DNA from: Hymenobacter aquaticus
GTDB lineage: Bacteria > Bacteroidota > Bacteroidia > Cytophagales > Hymenobacteraceae
Direction: 5' to 3'
Assembly (NCBI RefSeq): GCF_004765605.1
Contig: NZ_SRLC01000001.1
Span: 1,240,001 to 1,304,000, forward strand
DNA: 64,000 nt
A program made the position numbers and the translations under genes. Shown here piece after piece: positions 31,185-38,561 of this stretch (within the stretch, counting starts at the first letter, position 1; every line of letters begins with the position of its first letter). The notes beneath the pieces are model-generated. The model made no database searches, was not told the origin of the DNA, and worked only from the letters and a program-made list of their open reading frames with translations.

Positions 31185-32021
31185 TTAGGCGTCGTAGAGG
31201 ACTAGGGTGCTGCCGCGCCGGACCCAGGTGCCGCTGCTGGCCTGGCGGCCAGGGGCCCCGCCGGCCGCCAGGCCGTCGGCCAGGCCGGGGGCCAGCTGGG
31301 GCACCGACACGCCCAGCACCTGCCGCCCCAGCTGGGCCGGGCTCAGGCGCGGATTCAGGCGCGACAGGCGGGCGGCGCGGCGGCTGACGTCGGAGGCAAA
31401 GCGCACGTAGGCGCGGGCAATTTCCAGCTCCTGGCTTTCGGGGTTGAGGCCTTCAAATTCGAGGTTGAAGATGCGCTGGGCATTATTGGCCAGCCAGTTG
31501 CCGGCCTGGGTGCCGGCCCAGCCGCCCACGGCCCCACCGGCGGCCTTGCCGGCCTGGTTGCCCAGGAAGCCGCCGGCCTTGGCCCCGAGCGGGCCGAGCC
31601 GGCCGCCCAGGGCGGCGCCGGCGCGGGAGCCCAGCGCCCCACCGGCCTGCCCGCCATACTGGGCCCCGAGCTGGGGCAGGGTGTTGCGGCCCACGTCCAC
31701 GAGGTACTTGCCCACGCTCTGGCCCGTGGGCGAGGCCACGAAGCTGGTGGCCGCGCCCTTCACGGCGCTGGCGGCCTTGCTCAGCAAGTCGCCCAGGAAC
31801 AGGTTCAGCTCCTGCTCGTTGCTGATTTCGAGCAGCTGGTAGGCCATTTCCAGCTCCTGGCTTTCCTGCTGGCTGACTTCGCCGCTGTACTCGTGCCCGA
31901 ACTCCTGCTCCATTTCCTGGCCGTACTCGCCCGCGGAAGACTCAAACTCAAAGCTATTCTCGTACTCGCCGGTGGTGGCGCTTGACTCCAGCTCCTGGAG
32001 GGTCCGATCAATATTGTGCAT
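31185..32021 (-). CDS. Acidic glycine-zipper protein A
   Basis: Read from the ATG at 32021 (278 residues). It shares its plan with protein B: an acidic Glu/Phe/Tyr-rich N-terminus (ENSFEFESSAGEYGQEMEQE), LEMAYQLLEISNEQELNLFL at 58-76, a long Gly-zipper region at about 100-178 (QYGGQAGGALGSRAGAALGG and following), FNLEFEGLNPESQELEIARA then YVRFAS, and a C-terminus GTWVRRGSTLVLYDA. The zipper is longer than in B, and the Gly/Tyr tail is missing. The two are clearly paralogues, diverged but constrained at the same three blocks. It is the promoter-proximal gene of the array. No function is known to me. Confidence 0.75.
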   Translation of the reverse strand: MHNIDRTLQELESSATTGEYENSFEFESSAGEYGQEMEQEFGHEYSGEVSQQESQELEMAYQLLEISNEQELNLFLGDLLSKAASAVKGAATSFVASPTGQSVGKYLVDVGRNTLPQLGAQYGGQAGGALGSRAGAALGGRLGPLGAKAGGFLGNQAGKAAGGAVGGWAGTQAGNWLANNAQRIFNLEFEGLNPESQELEIARAYVRFASDVSRRAARLSRLNPRLSPAQLGRQVLGVSVPQLAPGLADGLAAGGAPGRQASSGTWVRRGSTLVLYDA

Positions 32022-32180
32022 GACTGACAAGCGGTTAGGGTGAAGGATACGTGCTGTCCTCCTTTTTCCAAACCCAGTGCCAGCCTGCCCAACCCCGTTT
32101 CCAGCCCACTACGGCAGCCTCTGCCGAAATCTGTTTCGCCCGGCTCGAAAACGGGCTGCTTCCGCGAAATGCATTTCCGC

Positions 32181-32460
32181 GCCGGTTCCGAACCGGCAAG
32201 TCGCGGTTCGGAACCGCGACCTTGCGGTGCTACACCGCGACTTCCCGGTTCGGAACCGCGACTCTGCGGTCTGGAACCGGGAAGTCGCGGTCCGGAACCG
32301 CGACCTTGCGATGCTACACCACGACCTTGCGGTTCCGGAACCGCGACCTTGCGGTGCTACACCGCGACCTTGCGGTTCCGGACCGCAAGGTCGCGGTGTA
32401 GAACCGGTCATGCGCTGTCCGGAGCCGCGAAGTCGCGGTGCTGCACCGCGCATGACCGGG
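32181..32460. repeat. GC-rich mosaic of short palindromes
   Basis: About 280 bases consist of the word CGCGACCTTGCGGT, its reverse complement, and connecting palindromes such as GGTTCCGGAACC and GGTGCTACACC in varied order. It lies in the 535-base gap (32022-32556) upstream of the glycine-zipper array. It reads open in several frames but has no gene-like features, and I see no -7 motif in the gap. Confidence 0.85.
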
Positions 32461-32544
32461 GTAGAGACGCATCGTTGCGTCTCAATCGTTGAACGACAAT
32501 CAGCCAAACGGCGCGGACGAGGAGACGCAACGATGCGTCTCTAC
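32461..32544. repeat. Palindromic element, family C, copy 2
   Basis: The ends GTAGAGACGCATCGTTGCGT and ACGCAACGATGCGTCTCTAC are perfect reverse complements. The core resembles that of the copy at 8330-8421. It is adjacent to the GC-rich mosaic and ends 12 bases before the stop codon of the HAD gene. Confidence 0.88.
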
Positions 32545-32556
32545 CTTGTGCTGGGC

Positions 32557-33237
32557 TTAGGCCCCTACCCGCCGCAGGGCCGGAATATCCAGCAGGTGGC
32601 TCACGGTGTGGGTAGGGTGCAGGGCCCGGCACTGGTCGGCCTCGCCGAAGCCGAAGGTGACCCAGCAGGAATCAATCCGGCTGTTGCGGGCAAACTGCAA
32701 ATCGGCGGGGGTGTCGCCCACCATCAGGATACGGTCGGTGGGCACTTCGGGGAAGCGGGGCCGCACTACTTCGTGGAAGGCCATGGGGTCGGGCTTCTTG
32801 GCCAGCTGCTTTTCGGGCATGGTGCCGTCGCCGATAACCAGGGCCACGAAGGGCAGCAGGCCGAGCTGGGCCAGGGACGCTTCGAGCACCGCCGCGCCCT
32901 TGTTGCTGAGCACGCCGATGAGCACGCCCCGCGCCGCGAGCTGGGCAAACAGCGCCAGCGCCCCGGGAAACGGCGTTACCAGCGGCTCAGCCTCGCGGGC
33001 GTAGATGCCGCGGTAGGTCACGACCCACTCCGCCACTTCCTCGGCCGATAGCGCCGGGTACAGCTCCCGGATCATGTCGTTCAGCACCAGGCCCCGGCCA
33101 ATCATGGCGTGTACTACCTCGGCCGCGGGCCGCGGCACCTGGTACTCATCGAAGGTGCGCTCGAAGCTGTAGACGATGGCCTGGCGGGTGTCGCAGAGCG
33201 TGCCGTCGTAATCGAAGAGAAACAGGGCGTAAGGCAT
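32557..33237 (-). CDS. HAD-superfamily phosphatase, phosphoglycolate-phosphatase-like
   Basis: Read from the ATG at 33237 (226 residues). The nucleophile motif FDYDGTLCDT is at residues 8-17. VLSNKG near 112 is motif II, the Lys is in AKKPDPMAF near 150, and MVGDTPADLQFARNSRIDS is motif IV near 175-195. The helical cap in residues 18-85 makes it a C1-capped enzyme like Gph or PpaX. It would hydrolyse a small phosphate ester such as 2-phosphoglycolate. It lies upstream of, and in line with, the 25-32 kb array but is separated from it by 535 bases of repeats, so it is likely independent. Confidence 0.87.
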   Translation of the reverse strand: MPYALFLFDYDGTLCDTRQAIVYSFERTFDEYQVPRPAAEVVHAMIGRGLVLNDMIRELYPALSAEEVAEWVVTYRGIYAREAEPLVTPFPGALALFAQLAARGVLIGVLSNKGAAVLEASLAQLGLLPFVALVIGDGTMPEKQLAKKPDPMAFHEVVRPRFPEVPTDRILMVGDTPADLQFARNSRIDSCWVTFGFGEADQCRALHPTHTVSHLLDIPALRRVGA

Positions 33238-33298
33238 GCAGGCAGGGTGCGGGTCAAAAGCTTCGTAAGCTACGACGGGCGGGCGGAATGAGCACGCA

Positions 33299-33375
33299 GT
33301 AGCGCGAACCATGTAGTTCGCGTAACTCGCGCCGTTAGGTTCGTTCTGGTACGCGAACTACAAAGTTCGCGCTAC
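33299..33375. repeat. Palindromic element, family D
   Basis: Two 26-base arms, starting GTAGCGCGAAC and ending GTTCGCGCTAC, are perfect apart from one central triplet and enclose a 25-base core. It lies in the 266-base gap before the AT-richer orphan gene. This family has only one copy in the window. Confidence 0.85.
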
Positions 33376-33503
33376 GGAGCCGATTCCCAATTATCTTGCG
33401 AGTAAGCTGTTCCACACTACTGGTCCAGCGGGTTCGATTCCCTTATGCAATACAGCACCACTTATCACGAGTTGCATGCGCTACTCATACGGTTCTAATA
33501 ACA

Positions 33504-33977
33504 ATGTTTCAATCTATTGACCTGCAACTTAAGCTCGAAGCGTTGGAAACGGCCAGCGGTGGCAGCATCTGGGGGAATATCTGGTTGGAAACGGGTGATT
33601 ATGCCTTCCCCAGCCAGCAGTGGAACGACTGTGCCGAAGGCATCCTGGAAATGTGGCTTGTTGCTCTAACAGATATCTATACCTCGAAAAACAAGTGGTA
33701 CGAAAAGGATTTTGTGTTCATGGATGGCCCTTACGAAGCCACTCTACGCAACGGCAGCCCCGTGACCATTCGCTTCAAGCAAGCTGGTGAGACAGTCAAT
33801 ATCTTCCCTGTTTCCCTGACTAGGTTTGCCCGCCAAGTTGTTGCCCAAAAGCGGCTCCTGCTTGCGCACCGTCAGAAAGACTTGCTTCTAGCCAAATACT
33901 CCTCCCAGACCACCCAGTGTGACTGGCTGGAAATCTTGATCGACCAATCCGAAGAGCAACAAAAAAGGCCGGTGTAG
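33504..33977 (+). CDS. AT-richer orphan protein, 157 residues
   Basis: Read from the ATG at 33504. Codon use is visibly AT-richer than in all neighbours (for example many TTG, ATA and GAA codons), which suggests recent transfer. The N-terminal region ASGGSIWGNIWLETGDYAFP followed by QQWNDCAEGILEMWL has the compact alpha/beta, Trp-rich look of small immunity-type proteins found with polymorphic toxins, but no toxin gene is adjacent. There is no signal peptide. A terminator immediately follows and overlaps the stop codon. Function unknown; the immunity idea is a resemblance only. Confidence 0.65.
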   Translation: MFQSIDLQLKLEALETASGGSIWGNIWLETGDYAFPSQQWNDCAEGILEMWLVALTDIYTSKNKWYEKDFVFMDGPYEATLRNGSPVTIRFKQAGETVNIFPVSLTRFARQVVAQKRLLLAHRQKDLLLAKYSSQTTQCDWLEILIDQSEEQQKRPV

Positions 33978-33993
33978 AAACCGGCCCTTTTTG
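33961..33993. terminator. Bidirectional terminator
   Basis: GGCCGGT / ACCGGCC with a 6-base loop is flanked by A6 on the left and T5 on the right, so it can serve both the orphan gene and the convergent porX gene. It overlaps the orphan gene's stop codon. Confidence 0.85.
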
Positions 33994-34010
33994 TTAAACT
34001 CTACTCCCGC

Positions 34011-35576
34011 TTACGCCTTCGACGTGAGCGTGATGAACGGGATAATCACCTCTTCGAGGGAGATGCCGCCGTGCTGGAACGTGTCCTTGTAGTAGTTCAC
34101 GTAGTAGTTGTAGTTGTTGGGGTAGGCGAAGAAATAGTCACCCAGGGTGAAGACGTAGGCGGTGCTCACGTTTTCGCGGGGCAGGAAGATGCGCTCCGGC
34201 TTGCGCACCACGTACACGTCCTTGTCGGTGAAGCCCAGGTTCTTGCCGTGCTTGTAGCGCAGGTTGGTGTTCGTGTTCCGGTCGCCCACAATCTTGAAGG
34301 GGCGCTTTACCCGAATCGTGCCGTGGTCGGTGGTGATGATGAGCTTGCCCTTTTTCTCGGCAATGGTTTGCAGCATCTCGTACAAAGGCGAGTGCAGGAA
34401 CCACGAGCGGGTGATGCTGCGGTACGCCGACTCATCGGCGGCCAGCTCCCGAATCATGGCCATGTCGGTGCGGGCGTGGCTGAGCATGTCCACGAAGTTG
34501 TAGACGATGACGTTGCACTTATAATTATTGTGCAGGTTGCTCATCTTGCCCAGCAGGTCTTTGCCGGCTTGCAGGTTGGTGACCTTGTTGTAGCTGAACT
34601 TGTACTTCTGGTTGGCCTTCTGGAACATGATTTCCATGAACTCGGCCTCGTTCAGGTTCTTGCCCTCGTCGTCGTCGTCGTTGACCCACAGGTTGGGGTA
34701 CTTCTTCTGAATCTCGCCGGGCATCATGCCCGAGAAAATGGCGTTGCGGGCGTAGGCCGTGGTGGTGGGCAGAATACTGTAGTACATTTCCTCCTGGTCC
34801 ACCGTGAACAGCTCGGCAATGATGGGCTCCAGTACTTTCCACTGGTCGTAGCGCAGGTTGTCGATGAGCAGGAAGTACACGGGCGTGTCGCCGGTTTCCT
34901 TCAGCAGCGGGAACACGCGCTTCTGGAACAGCTCGTGCGACATCAGCGGGGCATCGTCCACCTCCTTGTTGACCCACTCCTCGTAGTTGTCCATGATGAA
35001 CTTACAGAAGTAGTTGTTGGCCTCGTCCTTCTGCATGTTGAAGACCTCGGCCATGCTCTTGCCCTCGGTTTCATCAATTTCCAGCTCCCAGTACACCAGC
35101 TTCTTGTATACGTCGGCCCACTCGCTCGGGCTGAGCCGGTCGCCGAGCTGCATGCCCAGCTGGCGGAAGTCGCGCTGGTAGCTGCTGTTGGTCTTTTCCG
35201 AAATCAGGCGCTTGTTGTCCAGCACCTTTTTCACGCTCAGCAGAATCTGGTTGGGGTTGACGGGCTTGATGAGGTAGTCGGCAATCTTGGAGCCGATGGC
35301 GTCCTCCATGATGTGCTCCTCCTCGCTCTTGGTAATCATGATGACGGGCAAGGTGGGCTTGGCCGCCTTGATTTCCGTCAGGGTTTCCAGGCCGGTGAGG
35401 CCGGGCATGTTCTCGTCCAGGAACACGATATCGAAATTCTGTTCCTGCACCTGCTCAATGGCGTCGGCCCCGGAGTTAACGCCGGTTACGTCGTAGCCTT
35501 TTTCGGTCAGGAAGAGAATGTGGGGTTTGAGCAGGTCGATTTCGTCGTCGGCCCAGAGGATAGAGTACCGTTGCAT
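34011..35576 (-). CDS. porX: PorX-type response regulator with PglZ phosphatase domain
   Basis: Read from the ATG at 35576 (521 residues). The receiver domain (1-120) has the acidic pair at residues 10-11, phospho-acceptor D54 (IVFLDENMPG), MITKSEEE, and K in YLIKPVNPNQ. A helical linker precedes a PglZ/alkaline-phosphatase-like domain from about residue 190 (PVYFLLIDNLRYDQWKVLEP with the metal Asp, then TTAYARNAIFSGMMPG, IITTDHGTIRVKRP). In Porphyromonas and Flavobacterium this protein works with PorY and SigP to control the type IX secretion system. The presence here implies a T9SS elsewhere in the genome, as none of its structural genes is in the window. Confidence 0.9.
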   Translation of the reverse strand: MQRYSILWADDEIDLLKPHILFLTEKGYDVTGVNSGADAIEQVQEQNFDIVFLDENMPGLTGLETLTEIKAAKPTLPVIMITKSEEEHIMEDAIGSKIADYLIKPVNPNQILLSVKKVLDNKRLISEKTNSSYQRDFRQLGMQLGDRLSPSEWADVYKKLVYWELEIDETEGKSMAEVFNMQKDEANNYFCKFIMDNYEEWVNKEVDDAPLMSHELFQKRVFPLLKETGDTPVYFLLIDNLRYDQWKVLEPIIAELFTVDQEEMYYSILPTTTAYARNAIFSGMMPGEIQKKYPNLWVNDDDDEGKNLNEAEFMEIMFQKANQKYKFSYNKVTNLQAGKDLLGKMSNLHNNYKCNVIVYNFVDMLSHARTDMAMIRELAADESAYRSITRSWFLHSPLYEMLQTIAEKKGKLIITTDHGTIRVKRPFKIVGDRNTNTNLRYKHGKNLGFTDKDVYVVRKPERIFLPRENVSTAYVFTLGDYFFAYPNNYNYYVNYYKDTFQHGGISLEEVIIPFITLTSKA

Positions 35577-35940
35577 GTTGGAGTCTTGGGAATCTTGAAA
35601 AAGTCGCGCCCGGCTAGCTAGCCCGGCGTTTCGGAAAGGCGGCATCCTGGCAGGGCTGCCGCACGCTATTCGGGTGCCCTCAAAGAGGCCGGATGGCGCA
35701 GACAGGTTGCAAATGACGTTTCGTAAGTAGCTTTACTCCCAATACCCGGTTTTTGGTTCTGAAAAATTACGGTCCGCCGATATTCGGCCGCCGAACTCCG
35801 CCGTAAAGAAGCCAAAAATTGTTGAGTTGGGCTTTGCAGCCCGGCGCGGCCGTGCCCCTGCCGGGCGTTGAGCCGTAGGGTGTTTAGCCTATTCCGTTCC
35901 TTTCCACGCGCTTTTGCCGGCGCGCTACCGCCTCTTTCCT
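35577..35940. other. Gap between porX and the HD hydrolase gene
   Basis: These 364 bases between divergent genes hold no recognisable repeat, RNA or exact TAnnTTTG promoter. AT-richer stretches around 35740-35820 are the likeliest place for the promoters of both genes. Confidence 0.5.
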
Positions 35941-37173
35941 TTGAACAAAAAGAAAATCTTCAACGACCCGGTCTACGGCTTCGTCACGGTGCCCACCGAG
36001 TTGCTGTTCGACCTGATTGAGCACCCCTACTTTCAGCGCCTGCGCCGGATTCAGCAGCTGGGCCTCACCGGCTTCGTGTACCCGGGTGCCCTGCACACGC
36101 GCTTCCACCACGCCCTGGGCGCCATGCACCTGATGTCGCTGGCCCTGCGCACGCTCAAGGACAAGGGCGTCAAGATTTCCGCTGCCGAGGGCGAGGCCGC
36201 CCAGGCCGCCATCCTGCTGCACGACATCGGCCACGGGCCCCTCTCCCACGCCCTGGAGCACGCCATTTTCCACGAAGTGCCCCACGAGCAGCTCAGCCTG
36301 TTCTTGATGCAGAAGCTCAACAAGGAGCACCACGGGGCCCTGGATCTGGCCATCCGCATCTTCCAGGGCACCTACGAGCGGCCGTTTTTCCACCAGCTCG
36401 TCAGCAGCCAGCTCGACATGGACCGGCTCGACTACCTCAACCGGGACTCGTTCTACACCGGCGTGCAGGAAGGCCGCCCCGGCGCCGACCGCCTCATCAA
36501 GATGCTCACGGTGGTGGACGAAAAGCTGGTGCTGGAGGAAAAGGCCGTGTACAGCATCGAGAACTTCCTGGTGAGCCGCCGCCTGATGTACTGGCAGGTG
36601 TACCTGCACAAAACCGTCACCTCGGCCGAGCAGATGATTATCCGCATCATTCAGCGGGCCCGGGACCTGGTGCGCTCCGGCCACGAGGTGCCCGCCTCCC
36701 CCGACCTGCACTTTTTCCTGTCCAAGCCGGTCAGCATCCTCAACTTTTCCCAGGACGACACCATTCTGCAGCGCTTCGTGCAGCTCGACGACACCGACGT
36801 GTGGAGCGCCGTGAAGATGTGGGCCCAGCACCCCGACAAAGTACTCAGCTACATGTCGCGCAGCATGCTGGACCGCAAGCTGTTCAAGATCATCCTGCAA
36901 ACCGAGCCCTTCGACGACGACCTGGGCCTGGGCGTCATCGAGCTTATTGCCGAGAAGTTCGACCTCTCGCCCCAGGACGCCAGCCAGCTGATGCTCGCCG
37001 GCCGCATCAGCAACAACGCCTACGACGCCGACGGCAAAGACACCATCGACGTGCTGACCAAAAGCGGCCGGGTGATTAACGTGGCCGAAGCTTCGGATTT
37101 GCCCAACATCCGGGCCCTGGGCCAGCGCGTGGAGAAGCACTACATCTGCTACCCCAAGGAAATTGCGCAGTAG
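35941..37173 (+). CDS. HD-domain phosphohydrolase
   Basis: I take TTG at 35941 as the start, giving MNKKKIFNDPVYGFVTVP, the conserved beginning of this family; a further in-frame TTG at 35914 is possible, and no ATG is available. The 410-residue protein has the HD motif H52...H94-D95 (TRFHHALGAMH; ILLHDIGHGPLSHALEH) and a later Asp in LDMDRLDYLNRDS. It resembles dGTPase/SAMHD1-like dNTP triphosphohydrolases of Bacteroidota. It is the first gene on the strand that carries the lipid A block, but a repeat-filled gap of 238 bases separates them. Confidence 0.87.
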   Translation: MNKKKIFNDPVYGFVTVPTELLFDLIEHPYFQRLRRIQQLGLTGFVYPGALHTRFHHALGAMHLMSLALRTLKDKGVKISAAEGEAAQAAILLHDIGHGPLSHALEHAIFHEVPHEQLSLFLMQKLNKEHHGALDLAIRIFQGTYERPFFHQLVSSQLDMDRLDYLNRDSFYTGVQEGRPGADRLIKMLTVVDEKLVLEEKAVYSIENFLVSRRLMYWQVYLHKTVTSAEQMIIRIIQRARDLVRSGHEVPASPDLHFFLSKPVSILNFSQDDTILQRFVQLDDTDVWSAVKMWAQHPDKVLSYMSRSMLDRKLFKIILQTEPFDDDLGLGVIELIAEKFDLSPQDASQLMLAGRISNNAYDADGKDTIDVLTKSGRVINVAEASDLPNIRALGQRVEKHYICYPKEIAQ

Positions 37174-37192
37174 CGCATTACCAGAGGATAAC

Positions 37193-37306
37193 AGAACGTC
37201 ATTCCGAGCGTAGCGAAGCGAAGTCGAGGAATCTCGCGTGTTTAGCTGGGTTAGTAATCAACCGATGCCACGCGAGATTCCTCGGCTGCGCCCGGAAAGA
37301 CGTTCT
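37193..37306. repeat. Dispersed palindromic element, family A, copy 3
   Basis: Arms beginning AGAACGTCATTCCGAGCG and ending GACGTTCT contain the words GAATCTCGCGTG / CACGCGAGATTC. It sits between the HD gene and lpxD. Confidence 0.85.
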
Positions 37307-37399
37307 GCGTTCGACAGGACGTTCTGTTTTTAATTACTTCGCTGCTTTGCCATTAGGCTGCATTCCTCTCCTGCCAAAAGCCAAGCACCAACTTTTCTC

Positions 37400-37407
37400 T
37401 ACTTTTG
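37400..37407 (+). promoter_or_regulatory. Candidate -7 element before lpxD
   Basis: TACTTTTG is an exact TAnnTTTG match, but it ends only 4 bases before the lpxD ATG and no TTG is well placed upstream. If used, the transcript would be nearly leaderless. Confidence 0.35.
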
Positions 37408-37411
37408 CGCA

Positions 37412-38452
37412 ATGGAATTTACGGTAGGCCAGATTGCGGAAGTGCTCCACGGCGTCGTCGAAGGCGACGCCTCCCAGCGCATTGACCGGTTGGCAAAAAT
37501 CGAAGAAGCACAGGCCGGGGCCCTCTCCTTCCTGTCGAACCTGAAGTATGAGCCCCACCTGTATACCACGGGCGCTTCGGCCGTCATCGTGAGTAAGACG
37601 CTGGCGCTGAAACACCCCGTGGGCCCGGCCCTGATTCGCGTCGACGACCCGTATACCAGCTTCACCACCCTGCTCGAGTTTTACCAGCAGGCCACCCGCA
37701 CCGGCCGGCGCGGCGTGGAAGAGCCCGCCTTTATCGGCGCGGGCTCCACCATCGGCGACAACCACTACCGCGGGGCCTTTTCCTACATCGGCCAGGACTG
37801 CCGCATCGGCCGCGACGTGGTGATTTTCCCCCAGGCCTACATCGGCGACCGGTGCGTGATTGGGGACGGCACCATTATCTACGCCGGGGCCAAGATCTAC
37901 GCCGAAACCGTCATCGGCAACCGCTGCACGGTGCACGCCGGCGCGGTTATCGGCTCCGACGGCTTCGGCTTCGCGCCCCAGCCCGACGGCTCCTACAAGA
38001 CCATTCCGCAGATCGGCAACGTGGTGCTGGAAGACAACGTCAGCATCGGGGCCAACGCCACCATCGACTGCGCCACGATGGGCTCGACCATCATCCGGGA
38101 AGGTGCCAAAATCGACAACCTGGTGCAGATTGCCCACAACGTGGAAATCGGCCGCCACACCGTCGTGGCCGCGCAGAGCGGCATTTCGGGCTCCACCAAA
38201 ATCGGCGACTTCTGCGTGCTGGCCGGCCAGACCGGTATTGCCGGCCACCTCTCGCTGGCCAACCGCACCACCGTCACGGCCCAGTCAGGCGTGGGCAAGT
38301 CCATCAAAACCGAAGGGGTGCTGCTGCAGGGCTCCCCGGCCTTTAACCTGCGCGACTCGCTGCGGGCCAACGCCATTTTCCGCCACCTGCCCGAGGTAGA
38401 GCGCCGCCTCAGCGACCTGGAGCGTAACTCATCCATGCCGGAAAAGTCCTAG
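37412..38452 (+). CDS. lpxD: UDP-3-O-(3-hydroxyacyl)glucosamine N-acyltransferase
   Basis: LpxD adds the N-linked hydroxyacyl chain in the third step of lipid A synthesis. The 346-residue protein has the uridine-binding N-terminal domain ([29 protein letters not shown]) and then a left-handed beta helix of hexapeptide repeats from about residue 105 ([10 protein letters not shown] to about 315). The catalytic His is in [12 protein letters not shown], and the [20 protein letters not shown] loop is diagnostic. A short charged C-terminal helix follows. It is the first gene of lpxD-lpxC/fabZ-lpxA. Confidence 0.95.
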   Translation: MEFTVGQIAEVLHGVVEGDASQRIDRLAKIEEAQAGALSFLSNLKYEPHLYTTGASAVIVSKTLALKHPVGPALIRVDDPYTSFTTLLEFYQQATRTGRRGVEEPAFIGAGSTIGDNHYRGAFSYIGQDCRIGRDVVIFPQAYIGDRCVIGDGTIIYAGAKIYAETVIGNRCTVHAGAVIGSDGFGFAPQPDGSYKTIPQIGNVVLEDNVSIGANATIDCATMGSTIIREGAKIDNLVQIAHNVEIGRHTVVAAQSGISGSTKIGDFCVLAGQTGIAGHLSLANRTTVTAQSGVGKSIKTEGVLLQGSPAFNLRDSLRANAIFRHLPEVERRLSDLERNSSMPEKS

Positions 38453-38465
38453 CTTTGCAGCCTAT

Positions 38466-38557
38466 TTAGTTGTCAGTTGCTCGTTGCCAGTTGTCAGGTC
38501 AGTTCTGTTTAGGATAGTCCGGTAACTGACAACAGACAACTAACAACCGACAACTCG
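38466..38557. repeat. Paired low-complexity arms between lpxD and lpxC/fabZ
   Basis: TTGTCAGTTGCTCGTTGCCA is mirrored by GACAACAGACAACTAACAAC on the other side of a short core. The right arm ends 5 bases before the lpxC/fabZ ATG. It could fold into an imperfect hairpin in the leader of that gene. Confidence 0.75.
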
Positions 38558-38561
38558 ACTA

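Noticed and set aside
33428..33444. GCGGGTTCGATTCCCTT looks like a tRNA T-arm
   Set aside because: No complementary 5' acceptor strand or anticodon arm is found in the preceding 70 bases. It may be a tRNA remnant, but it is not a gene.
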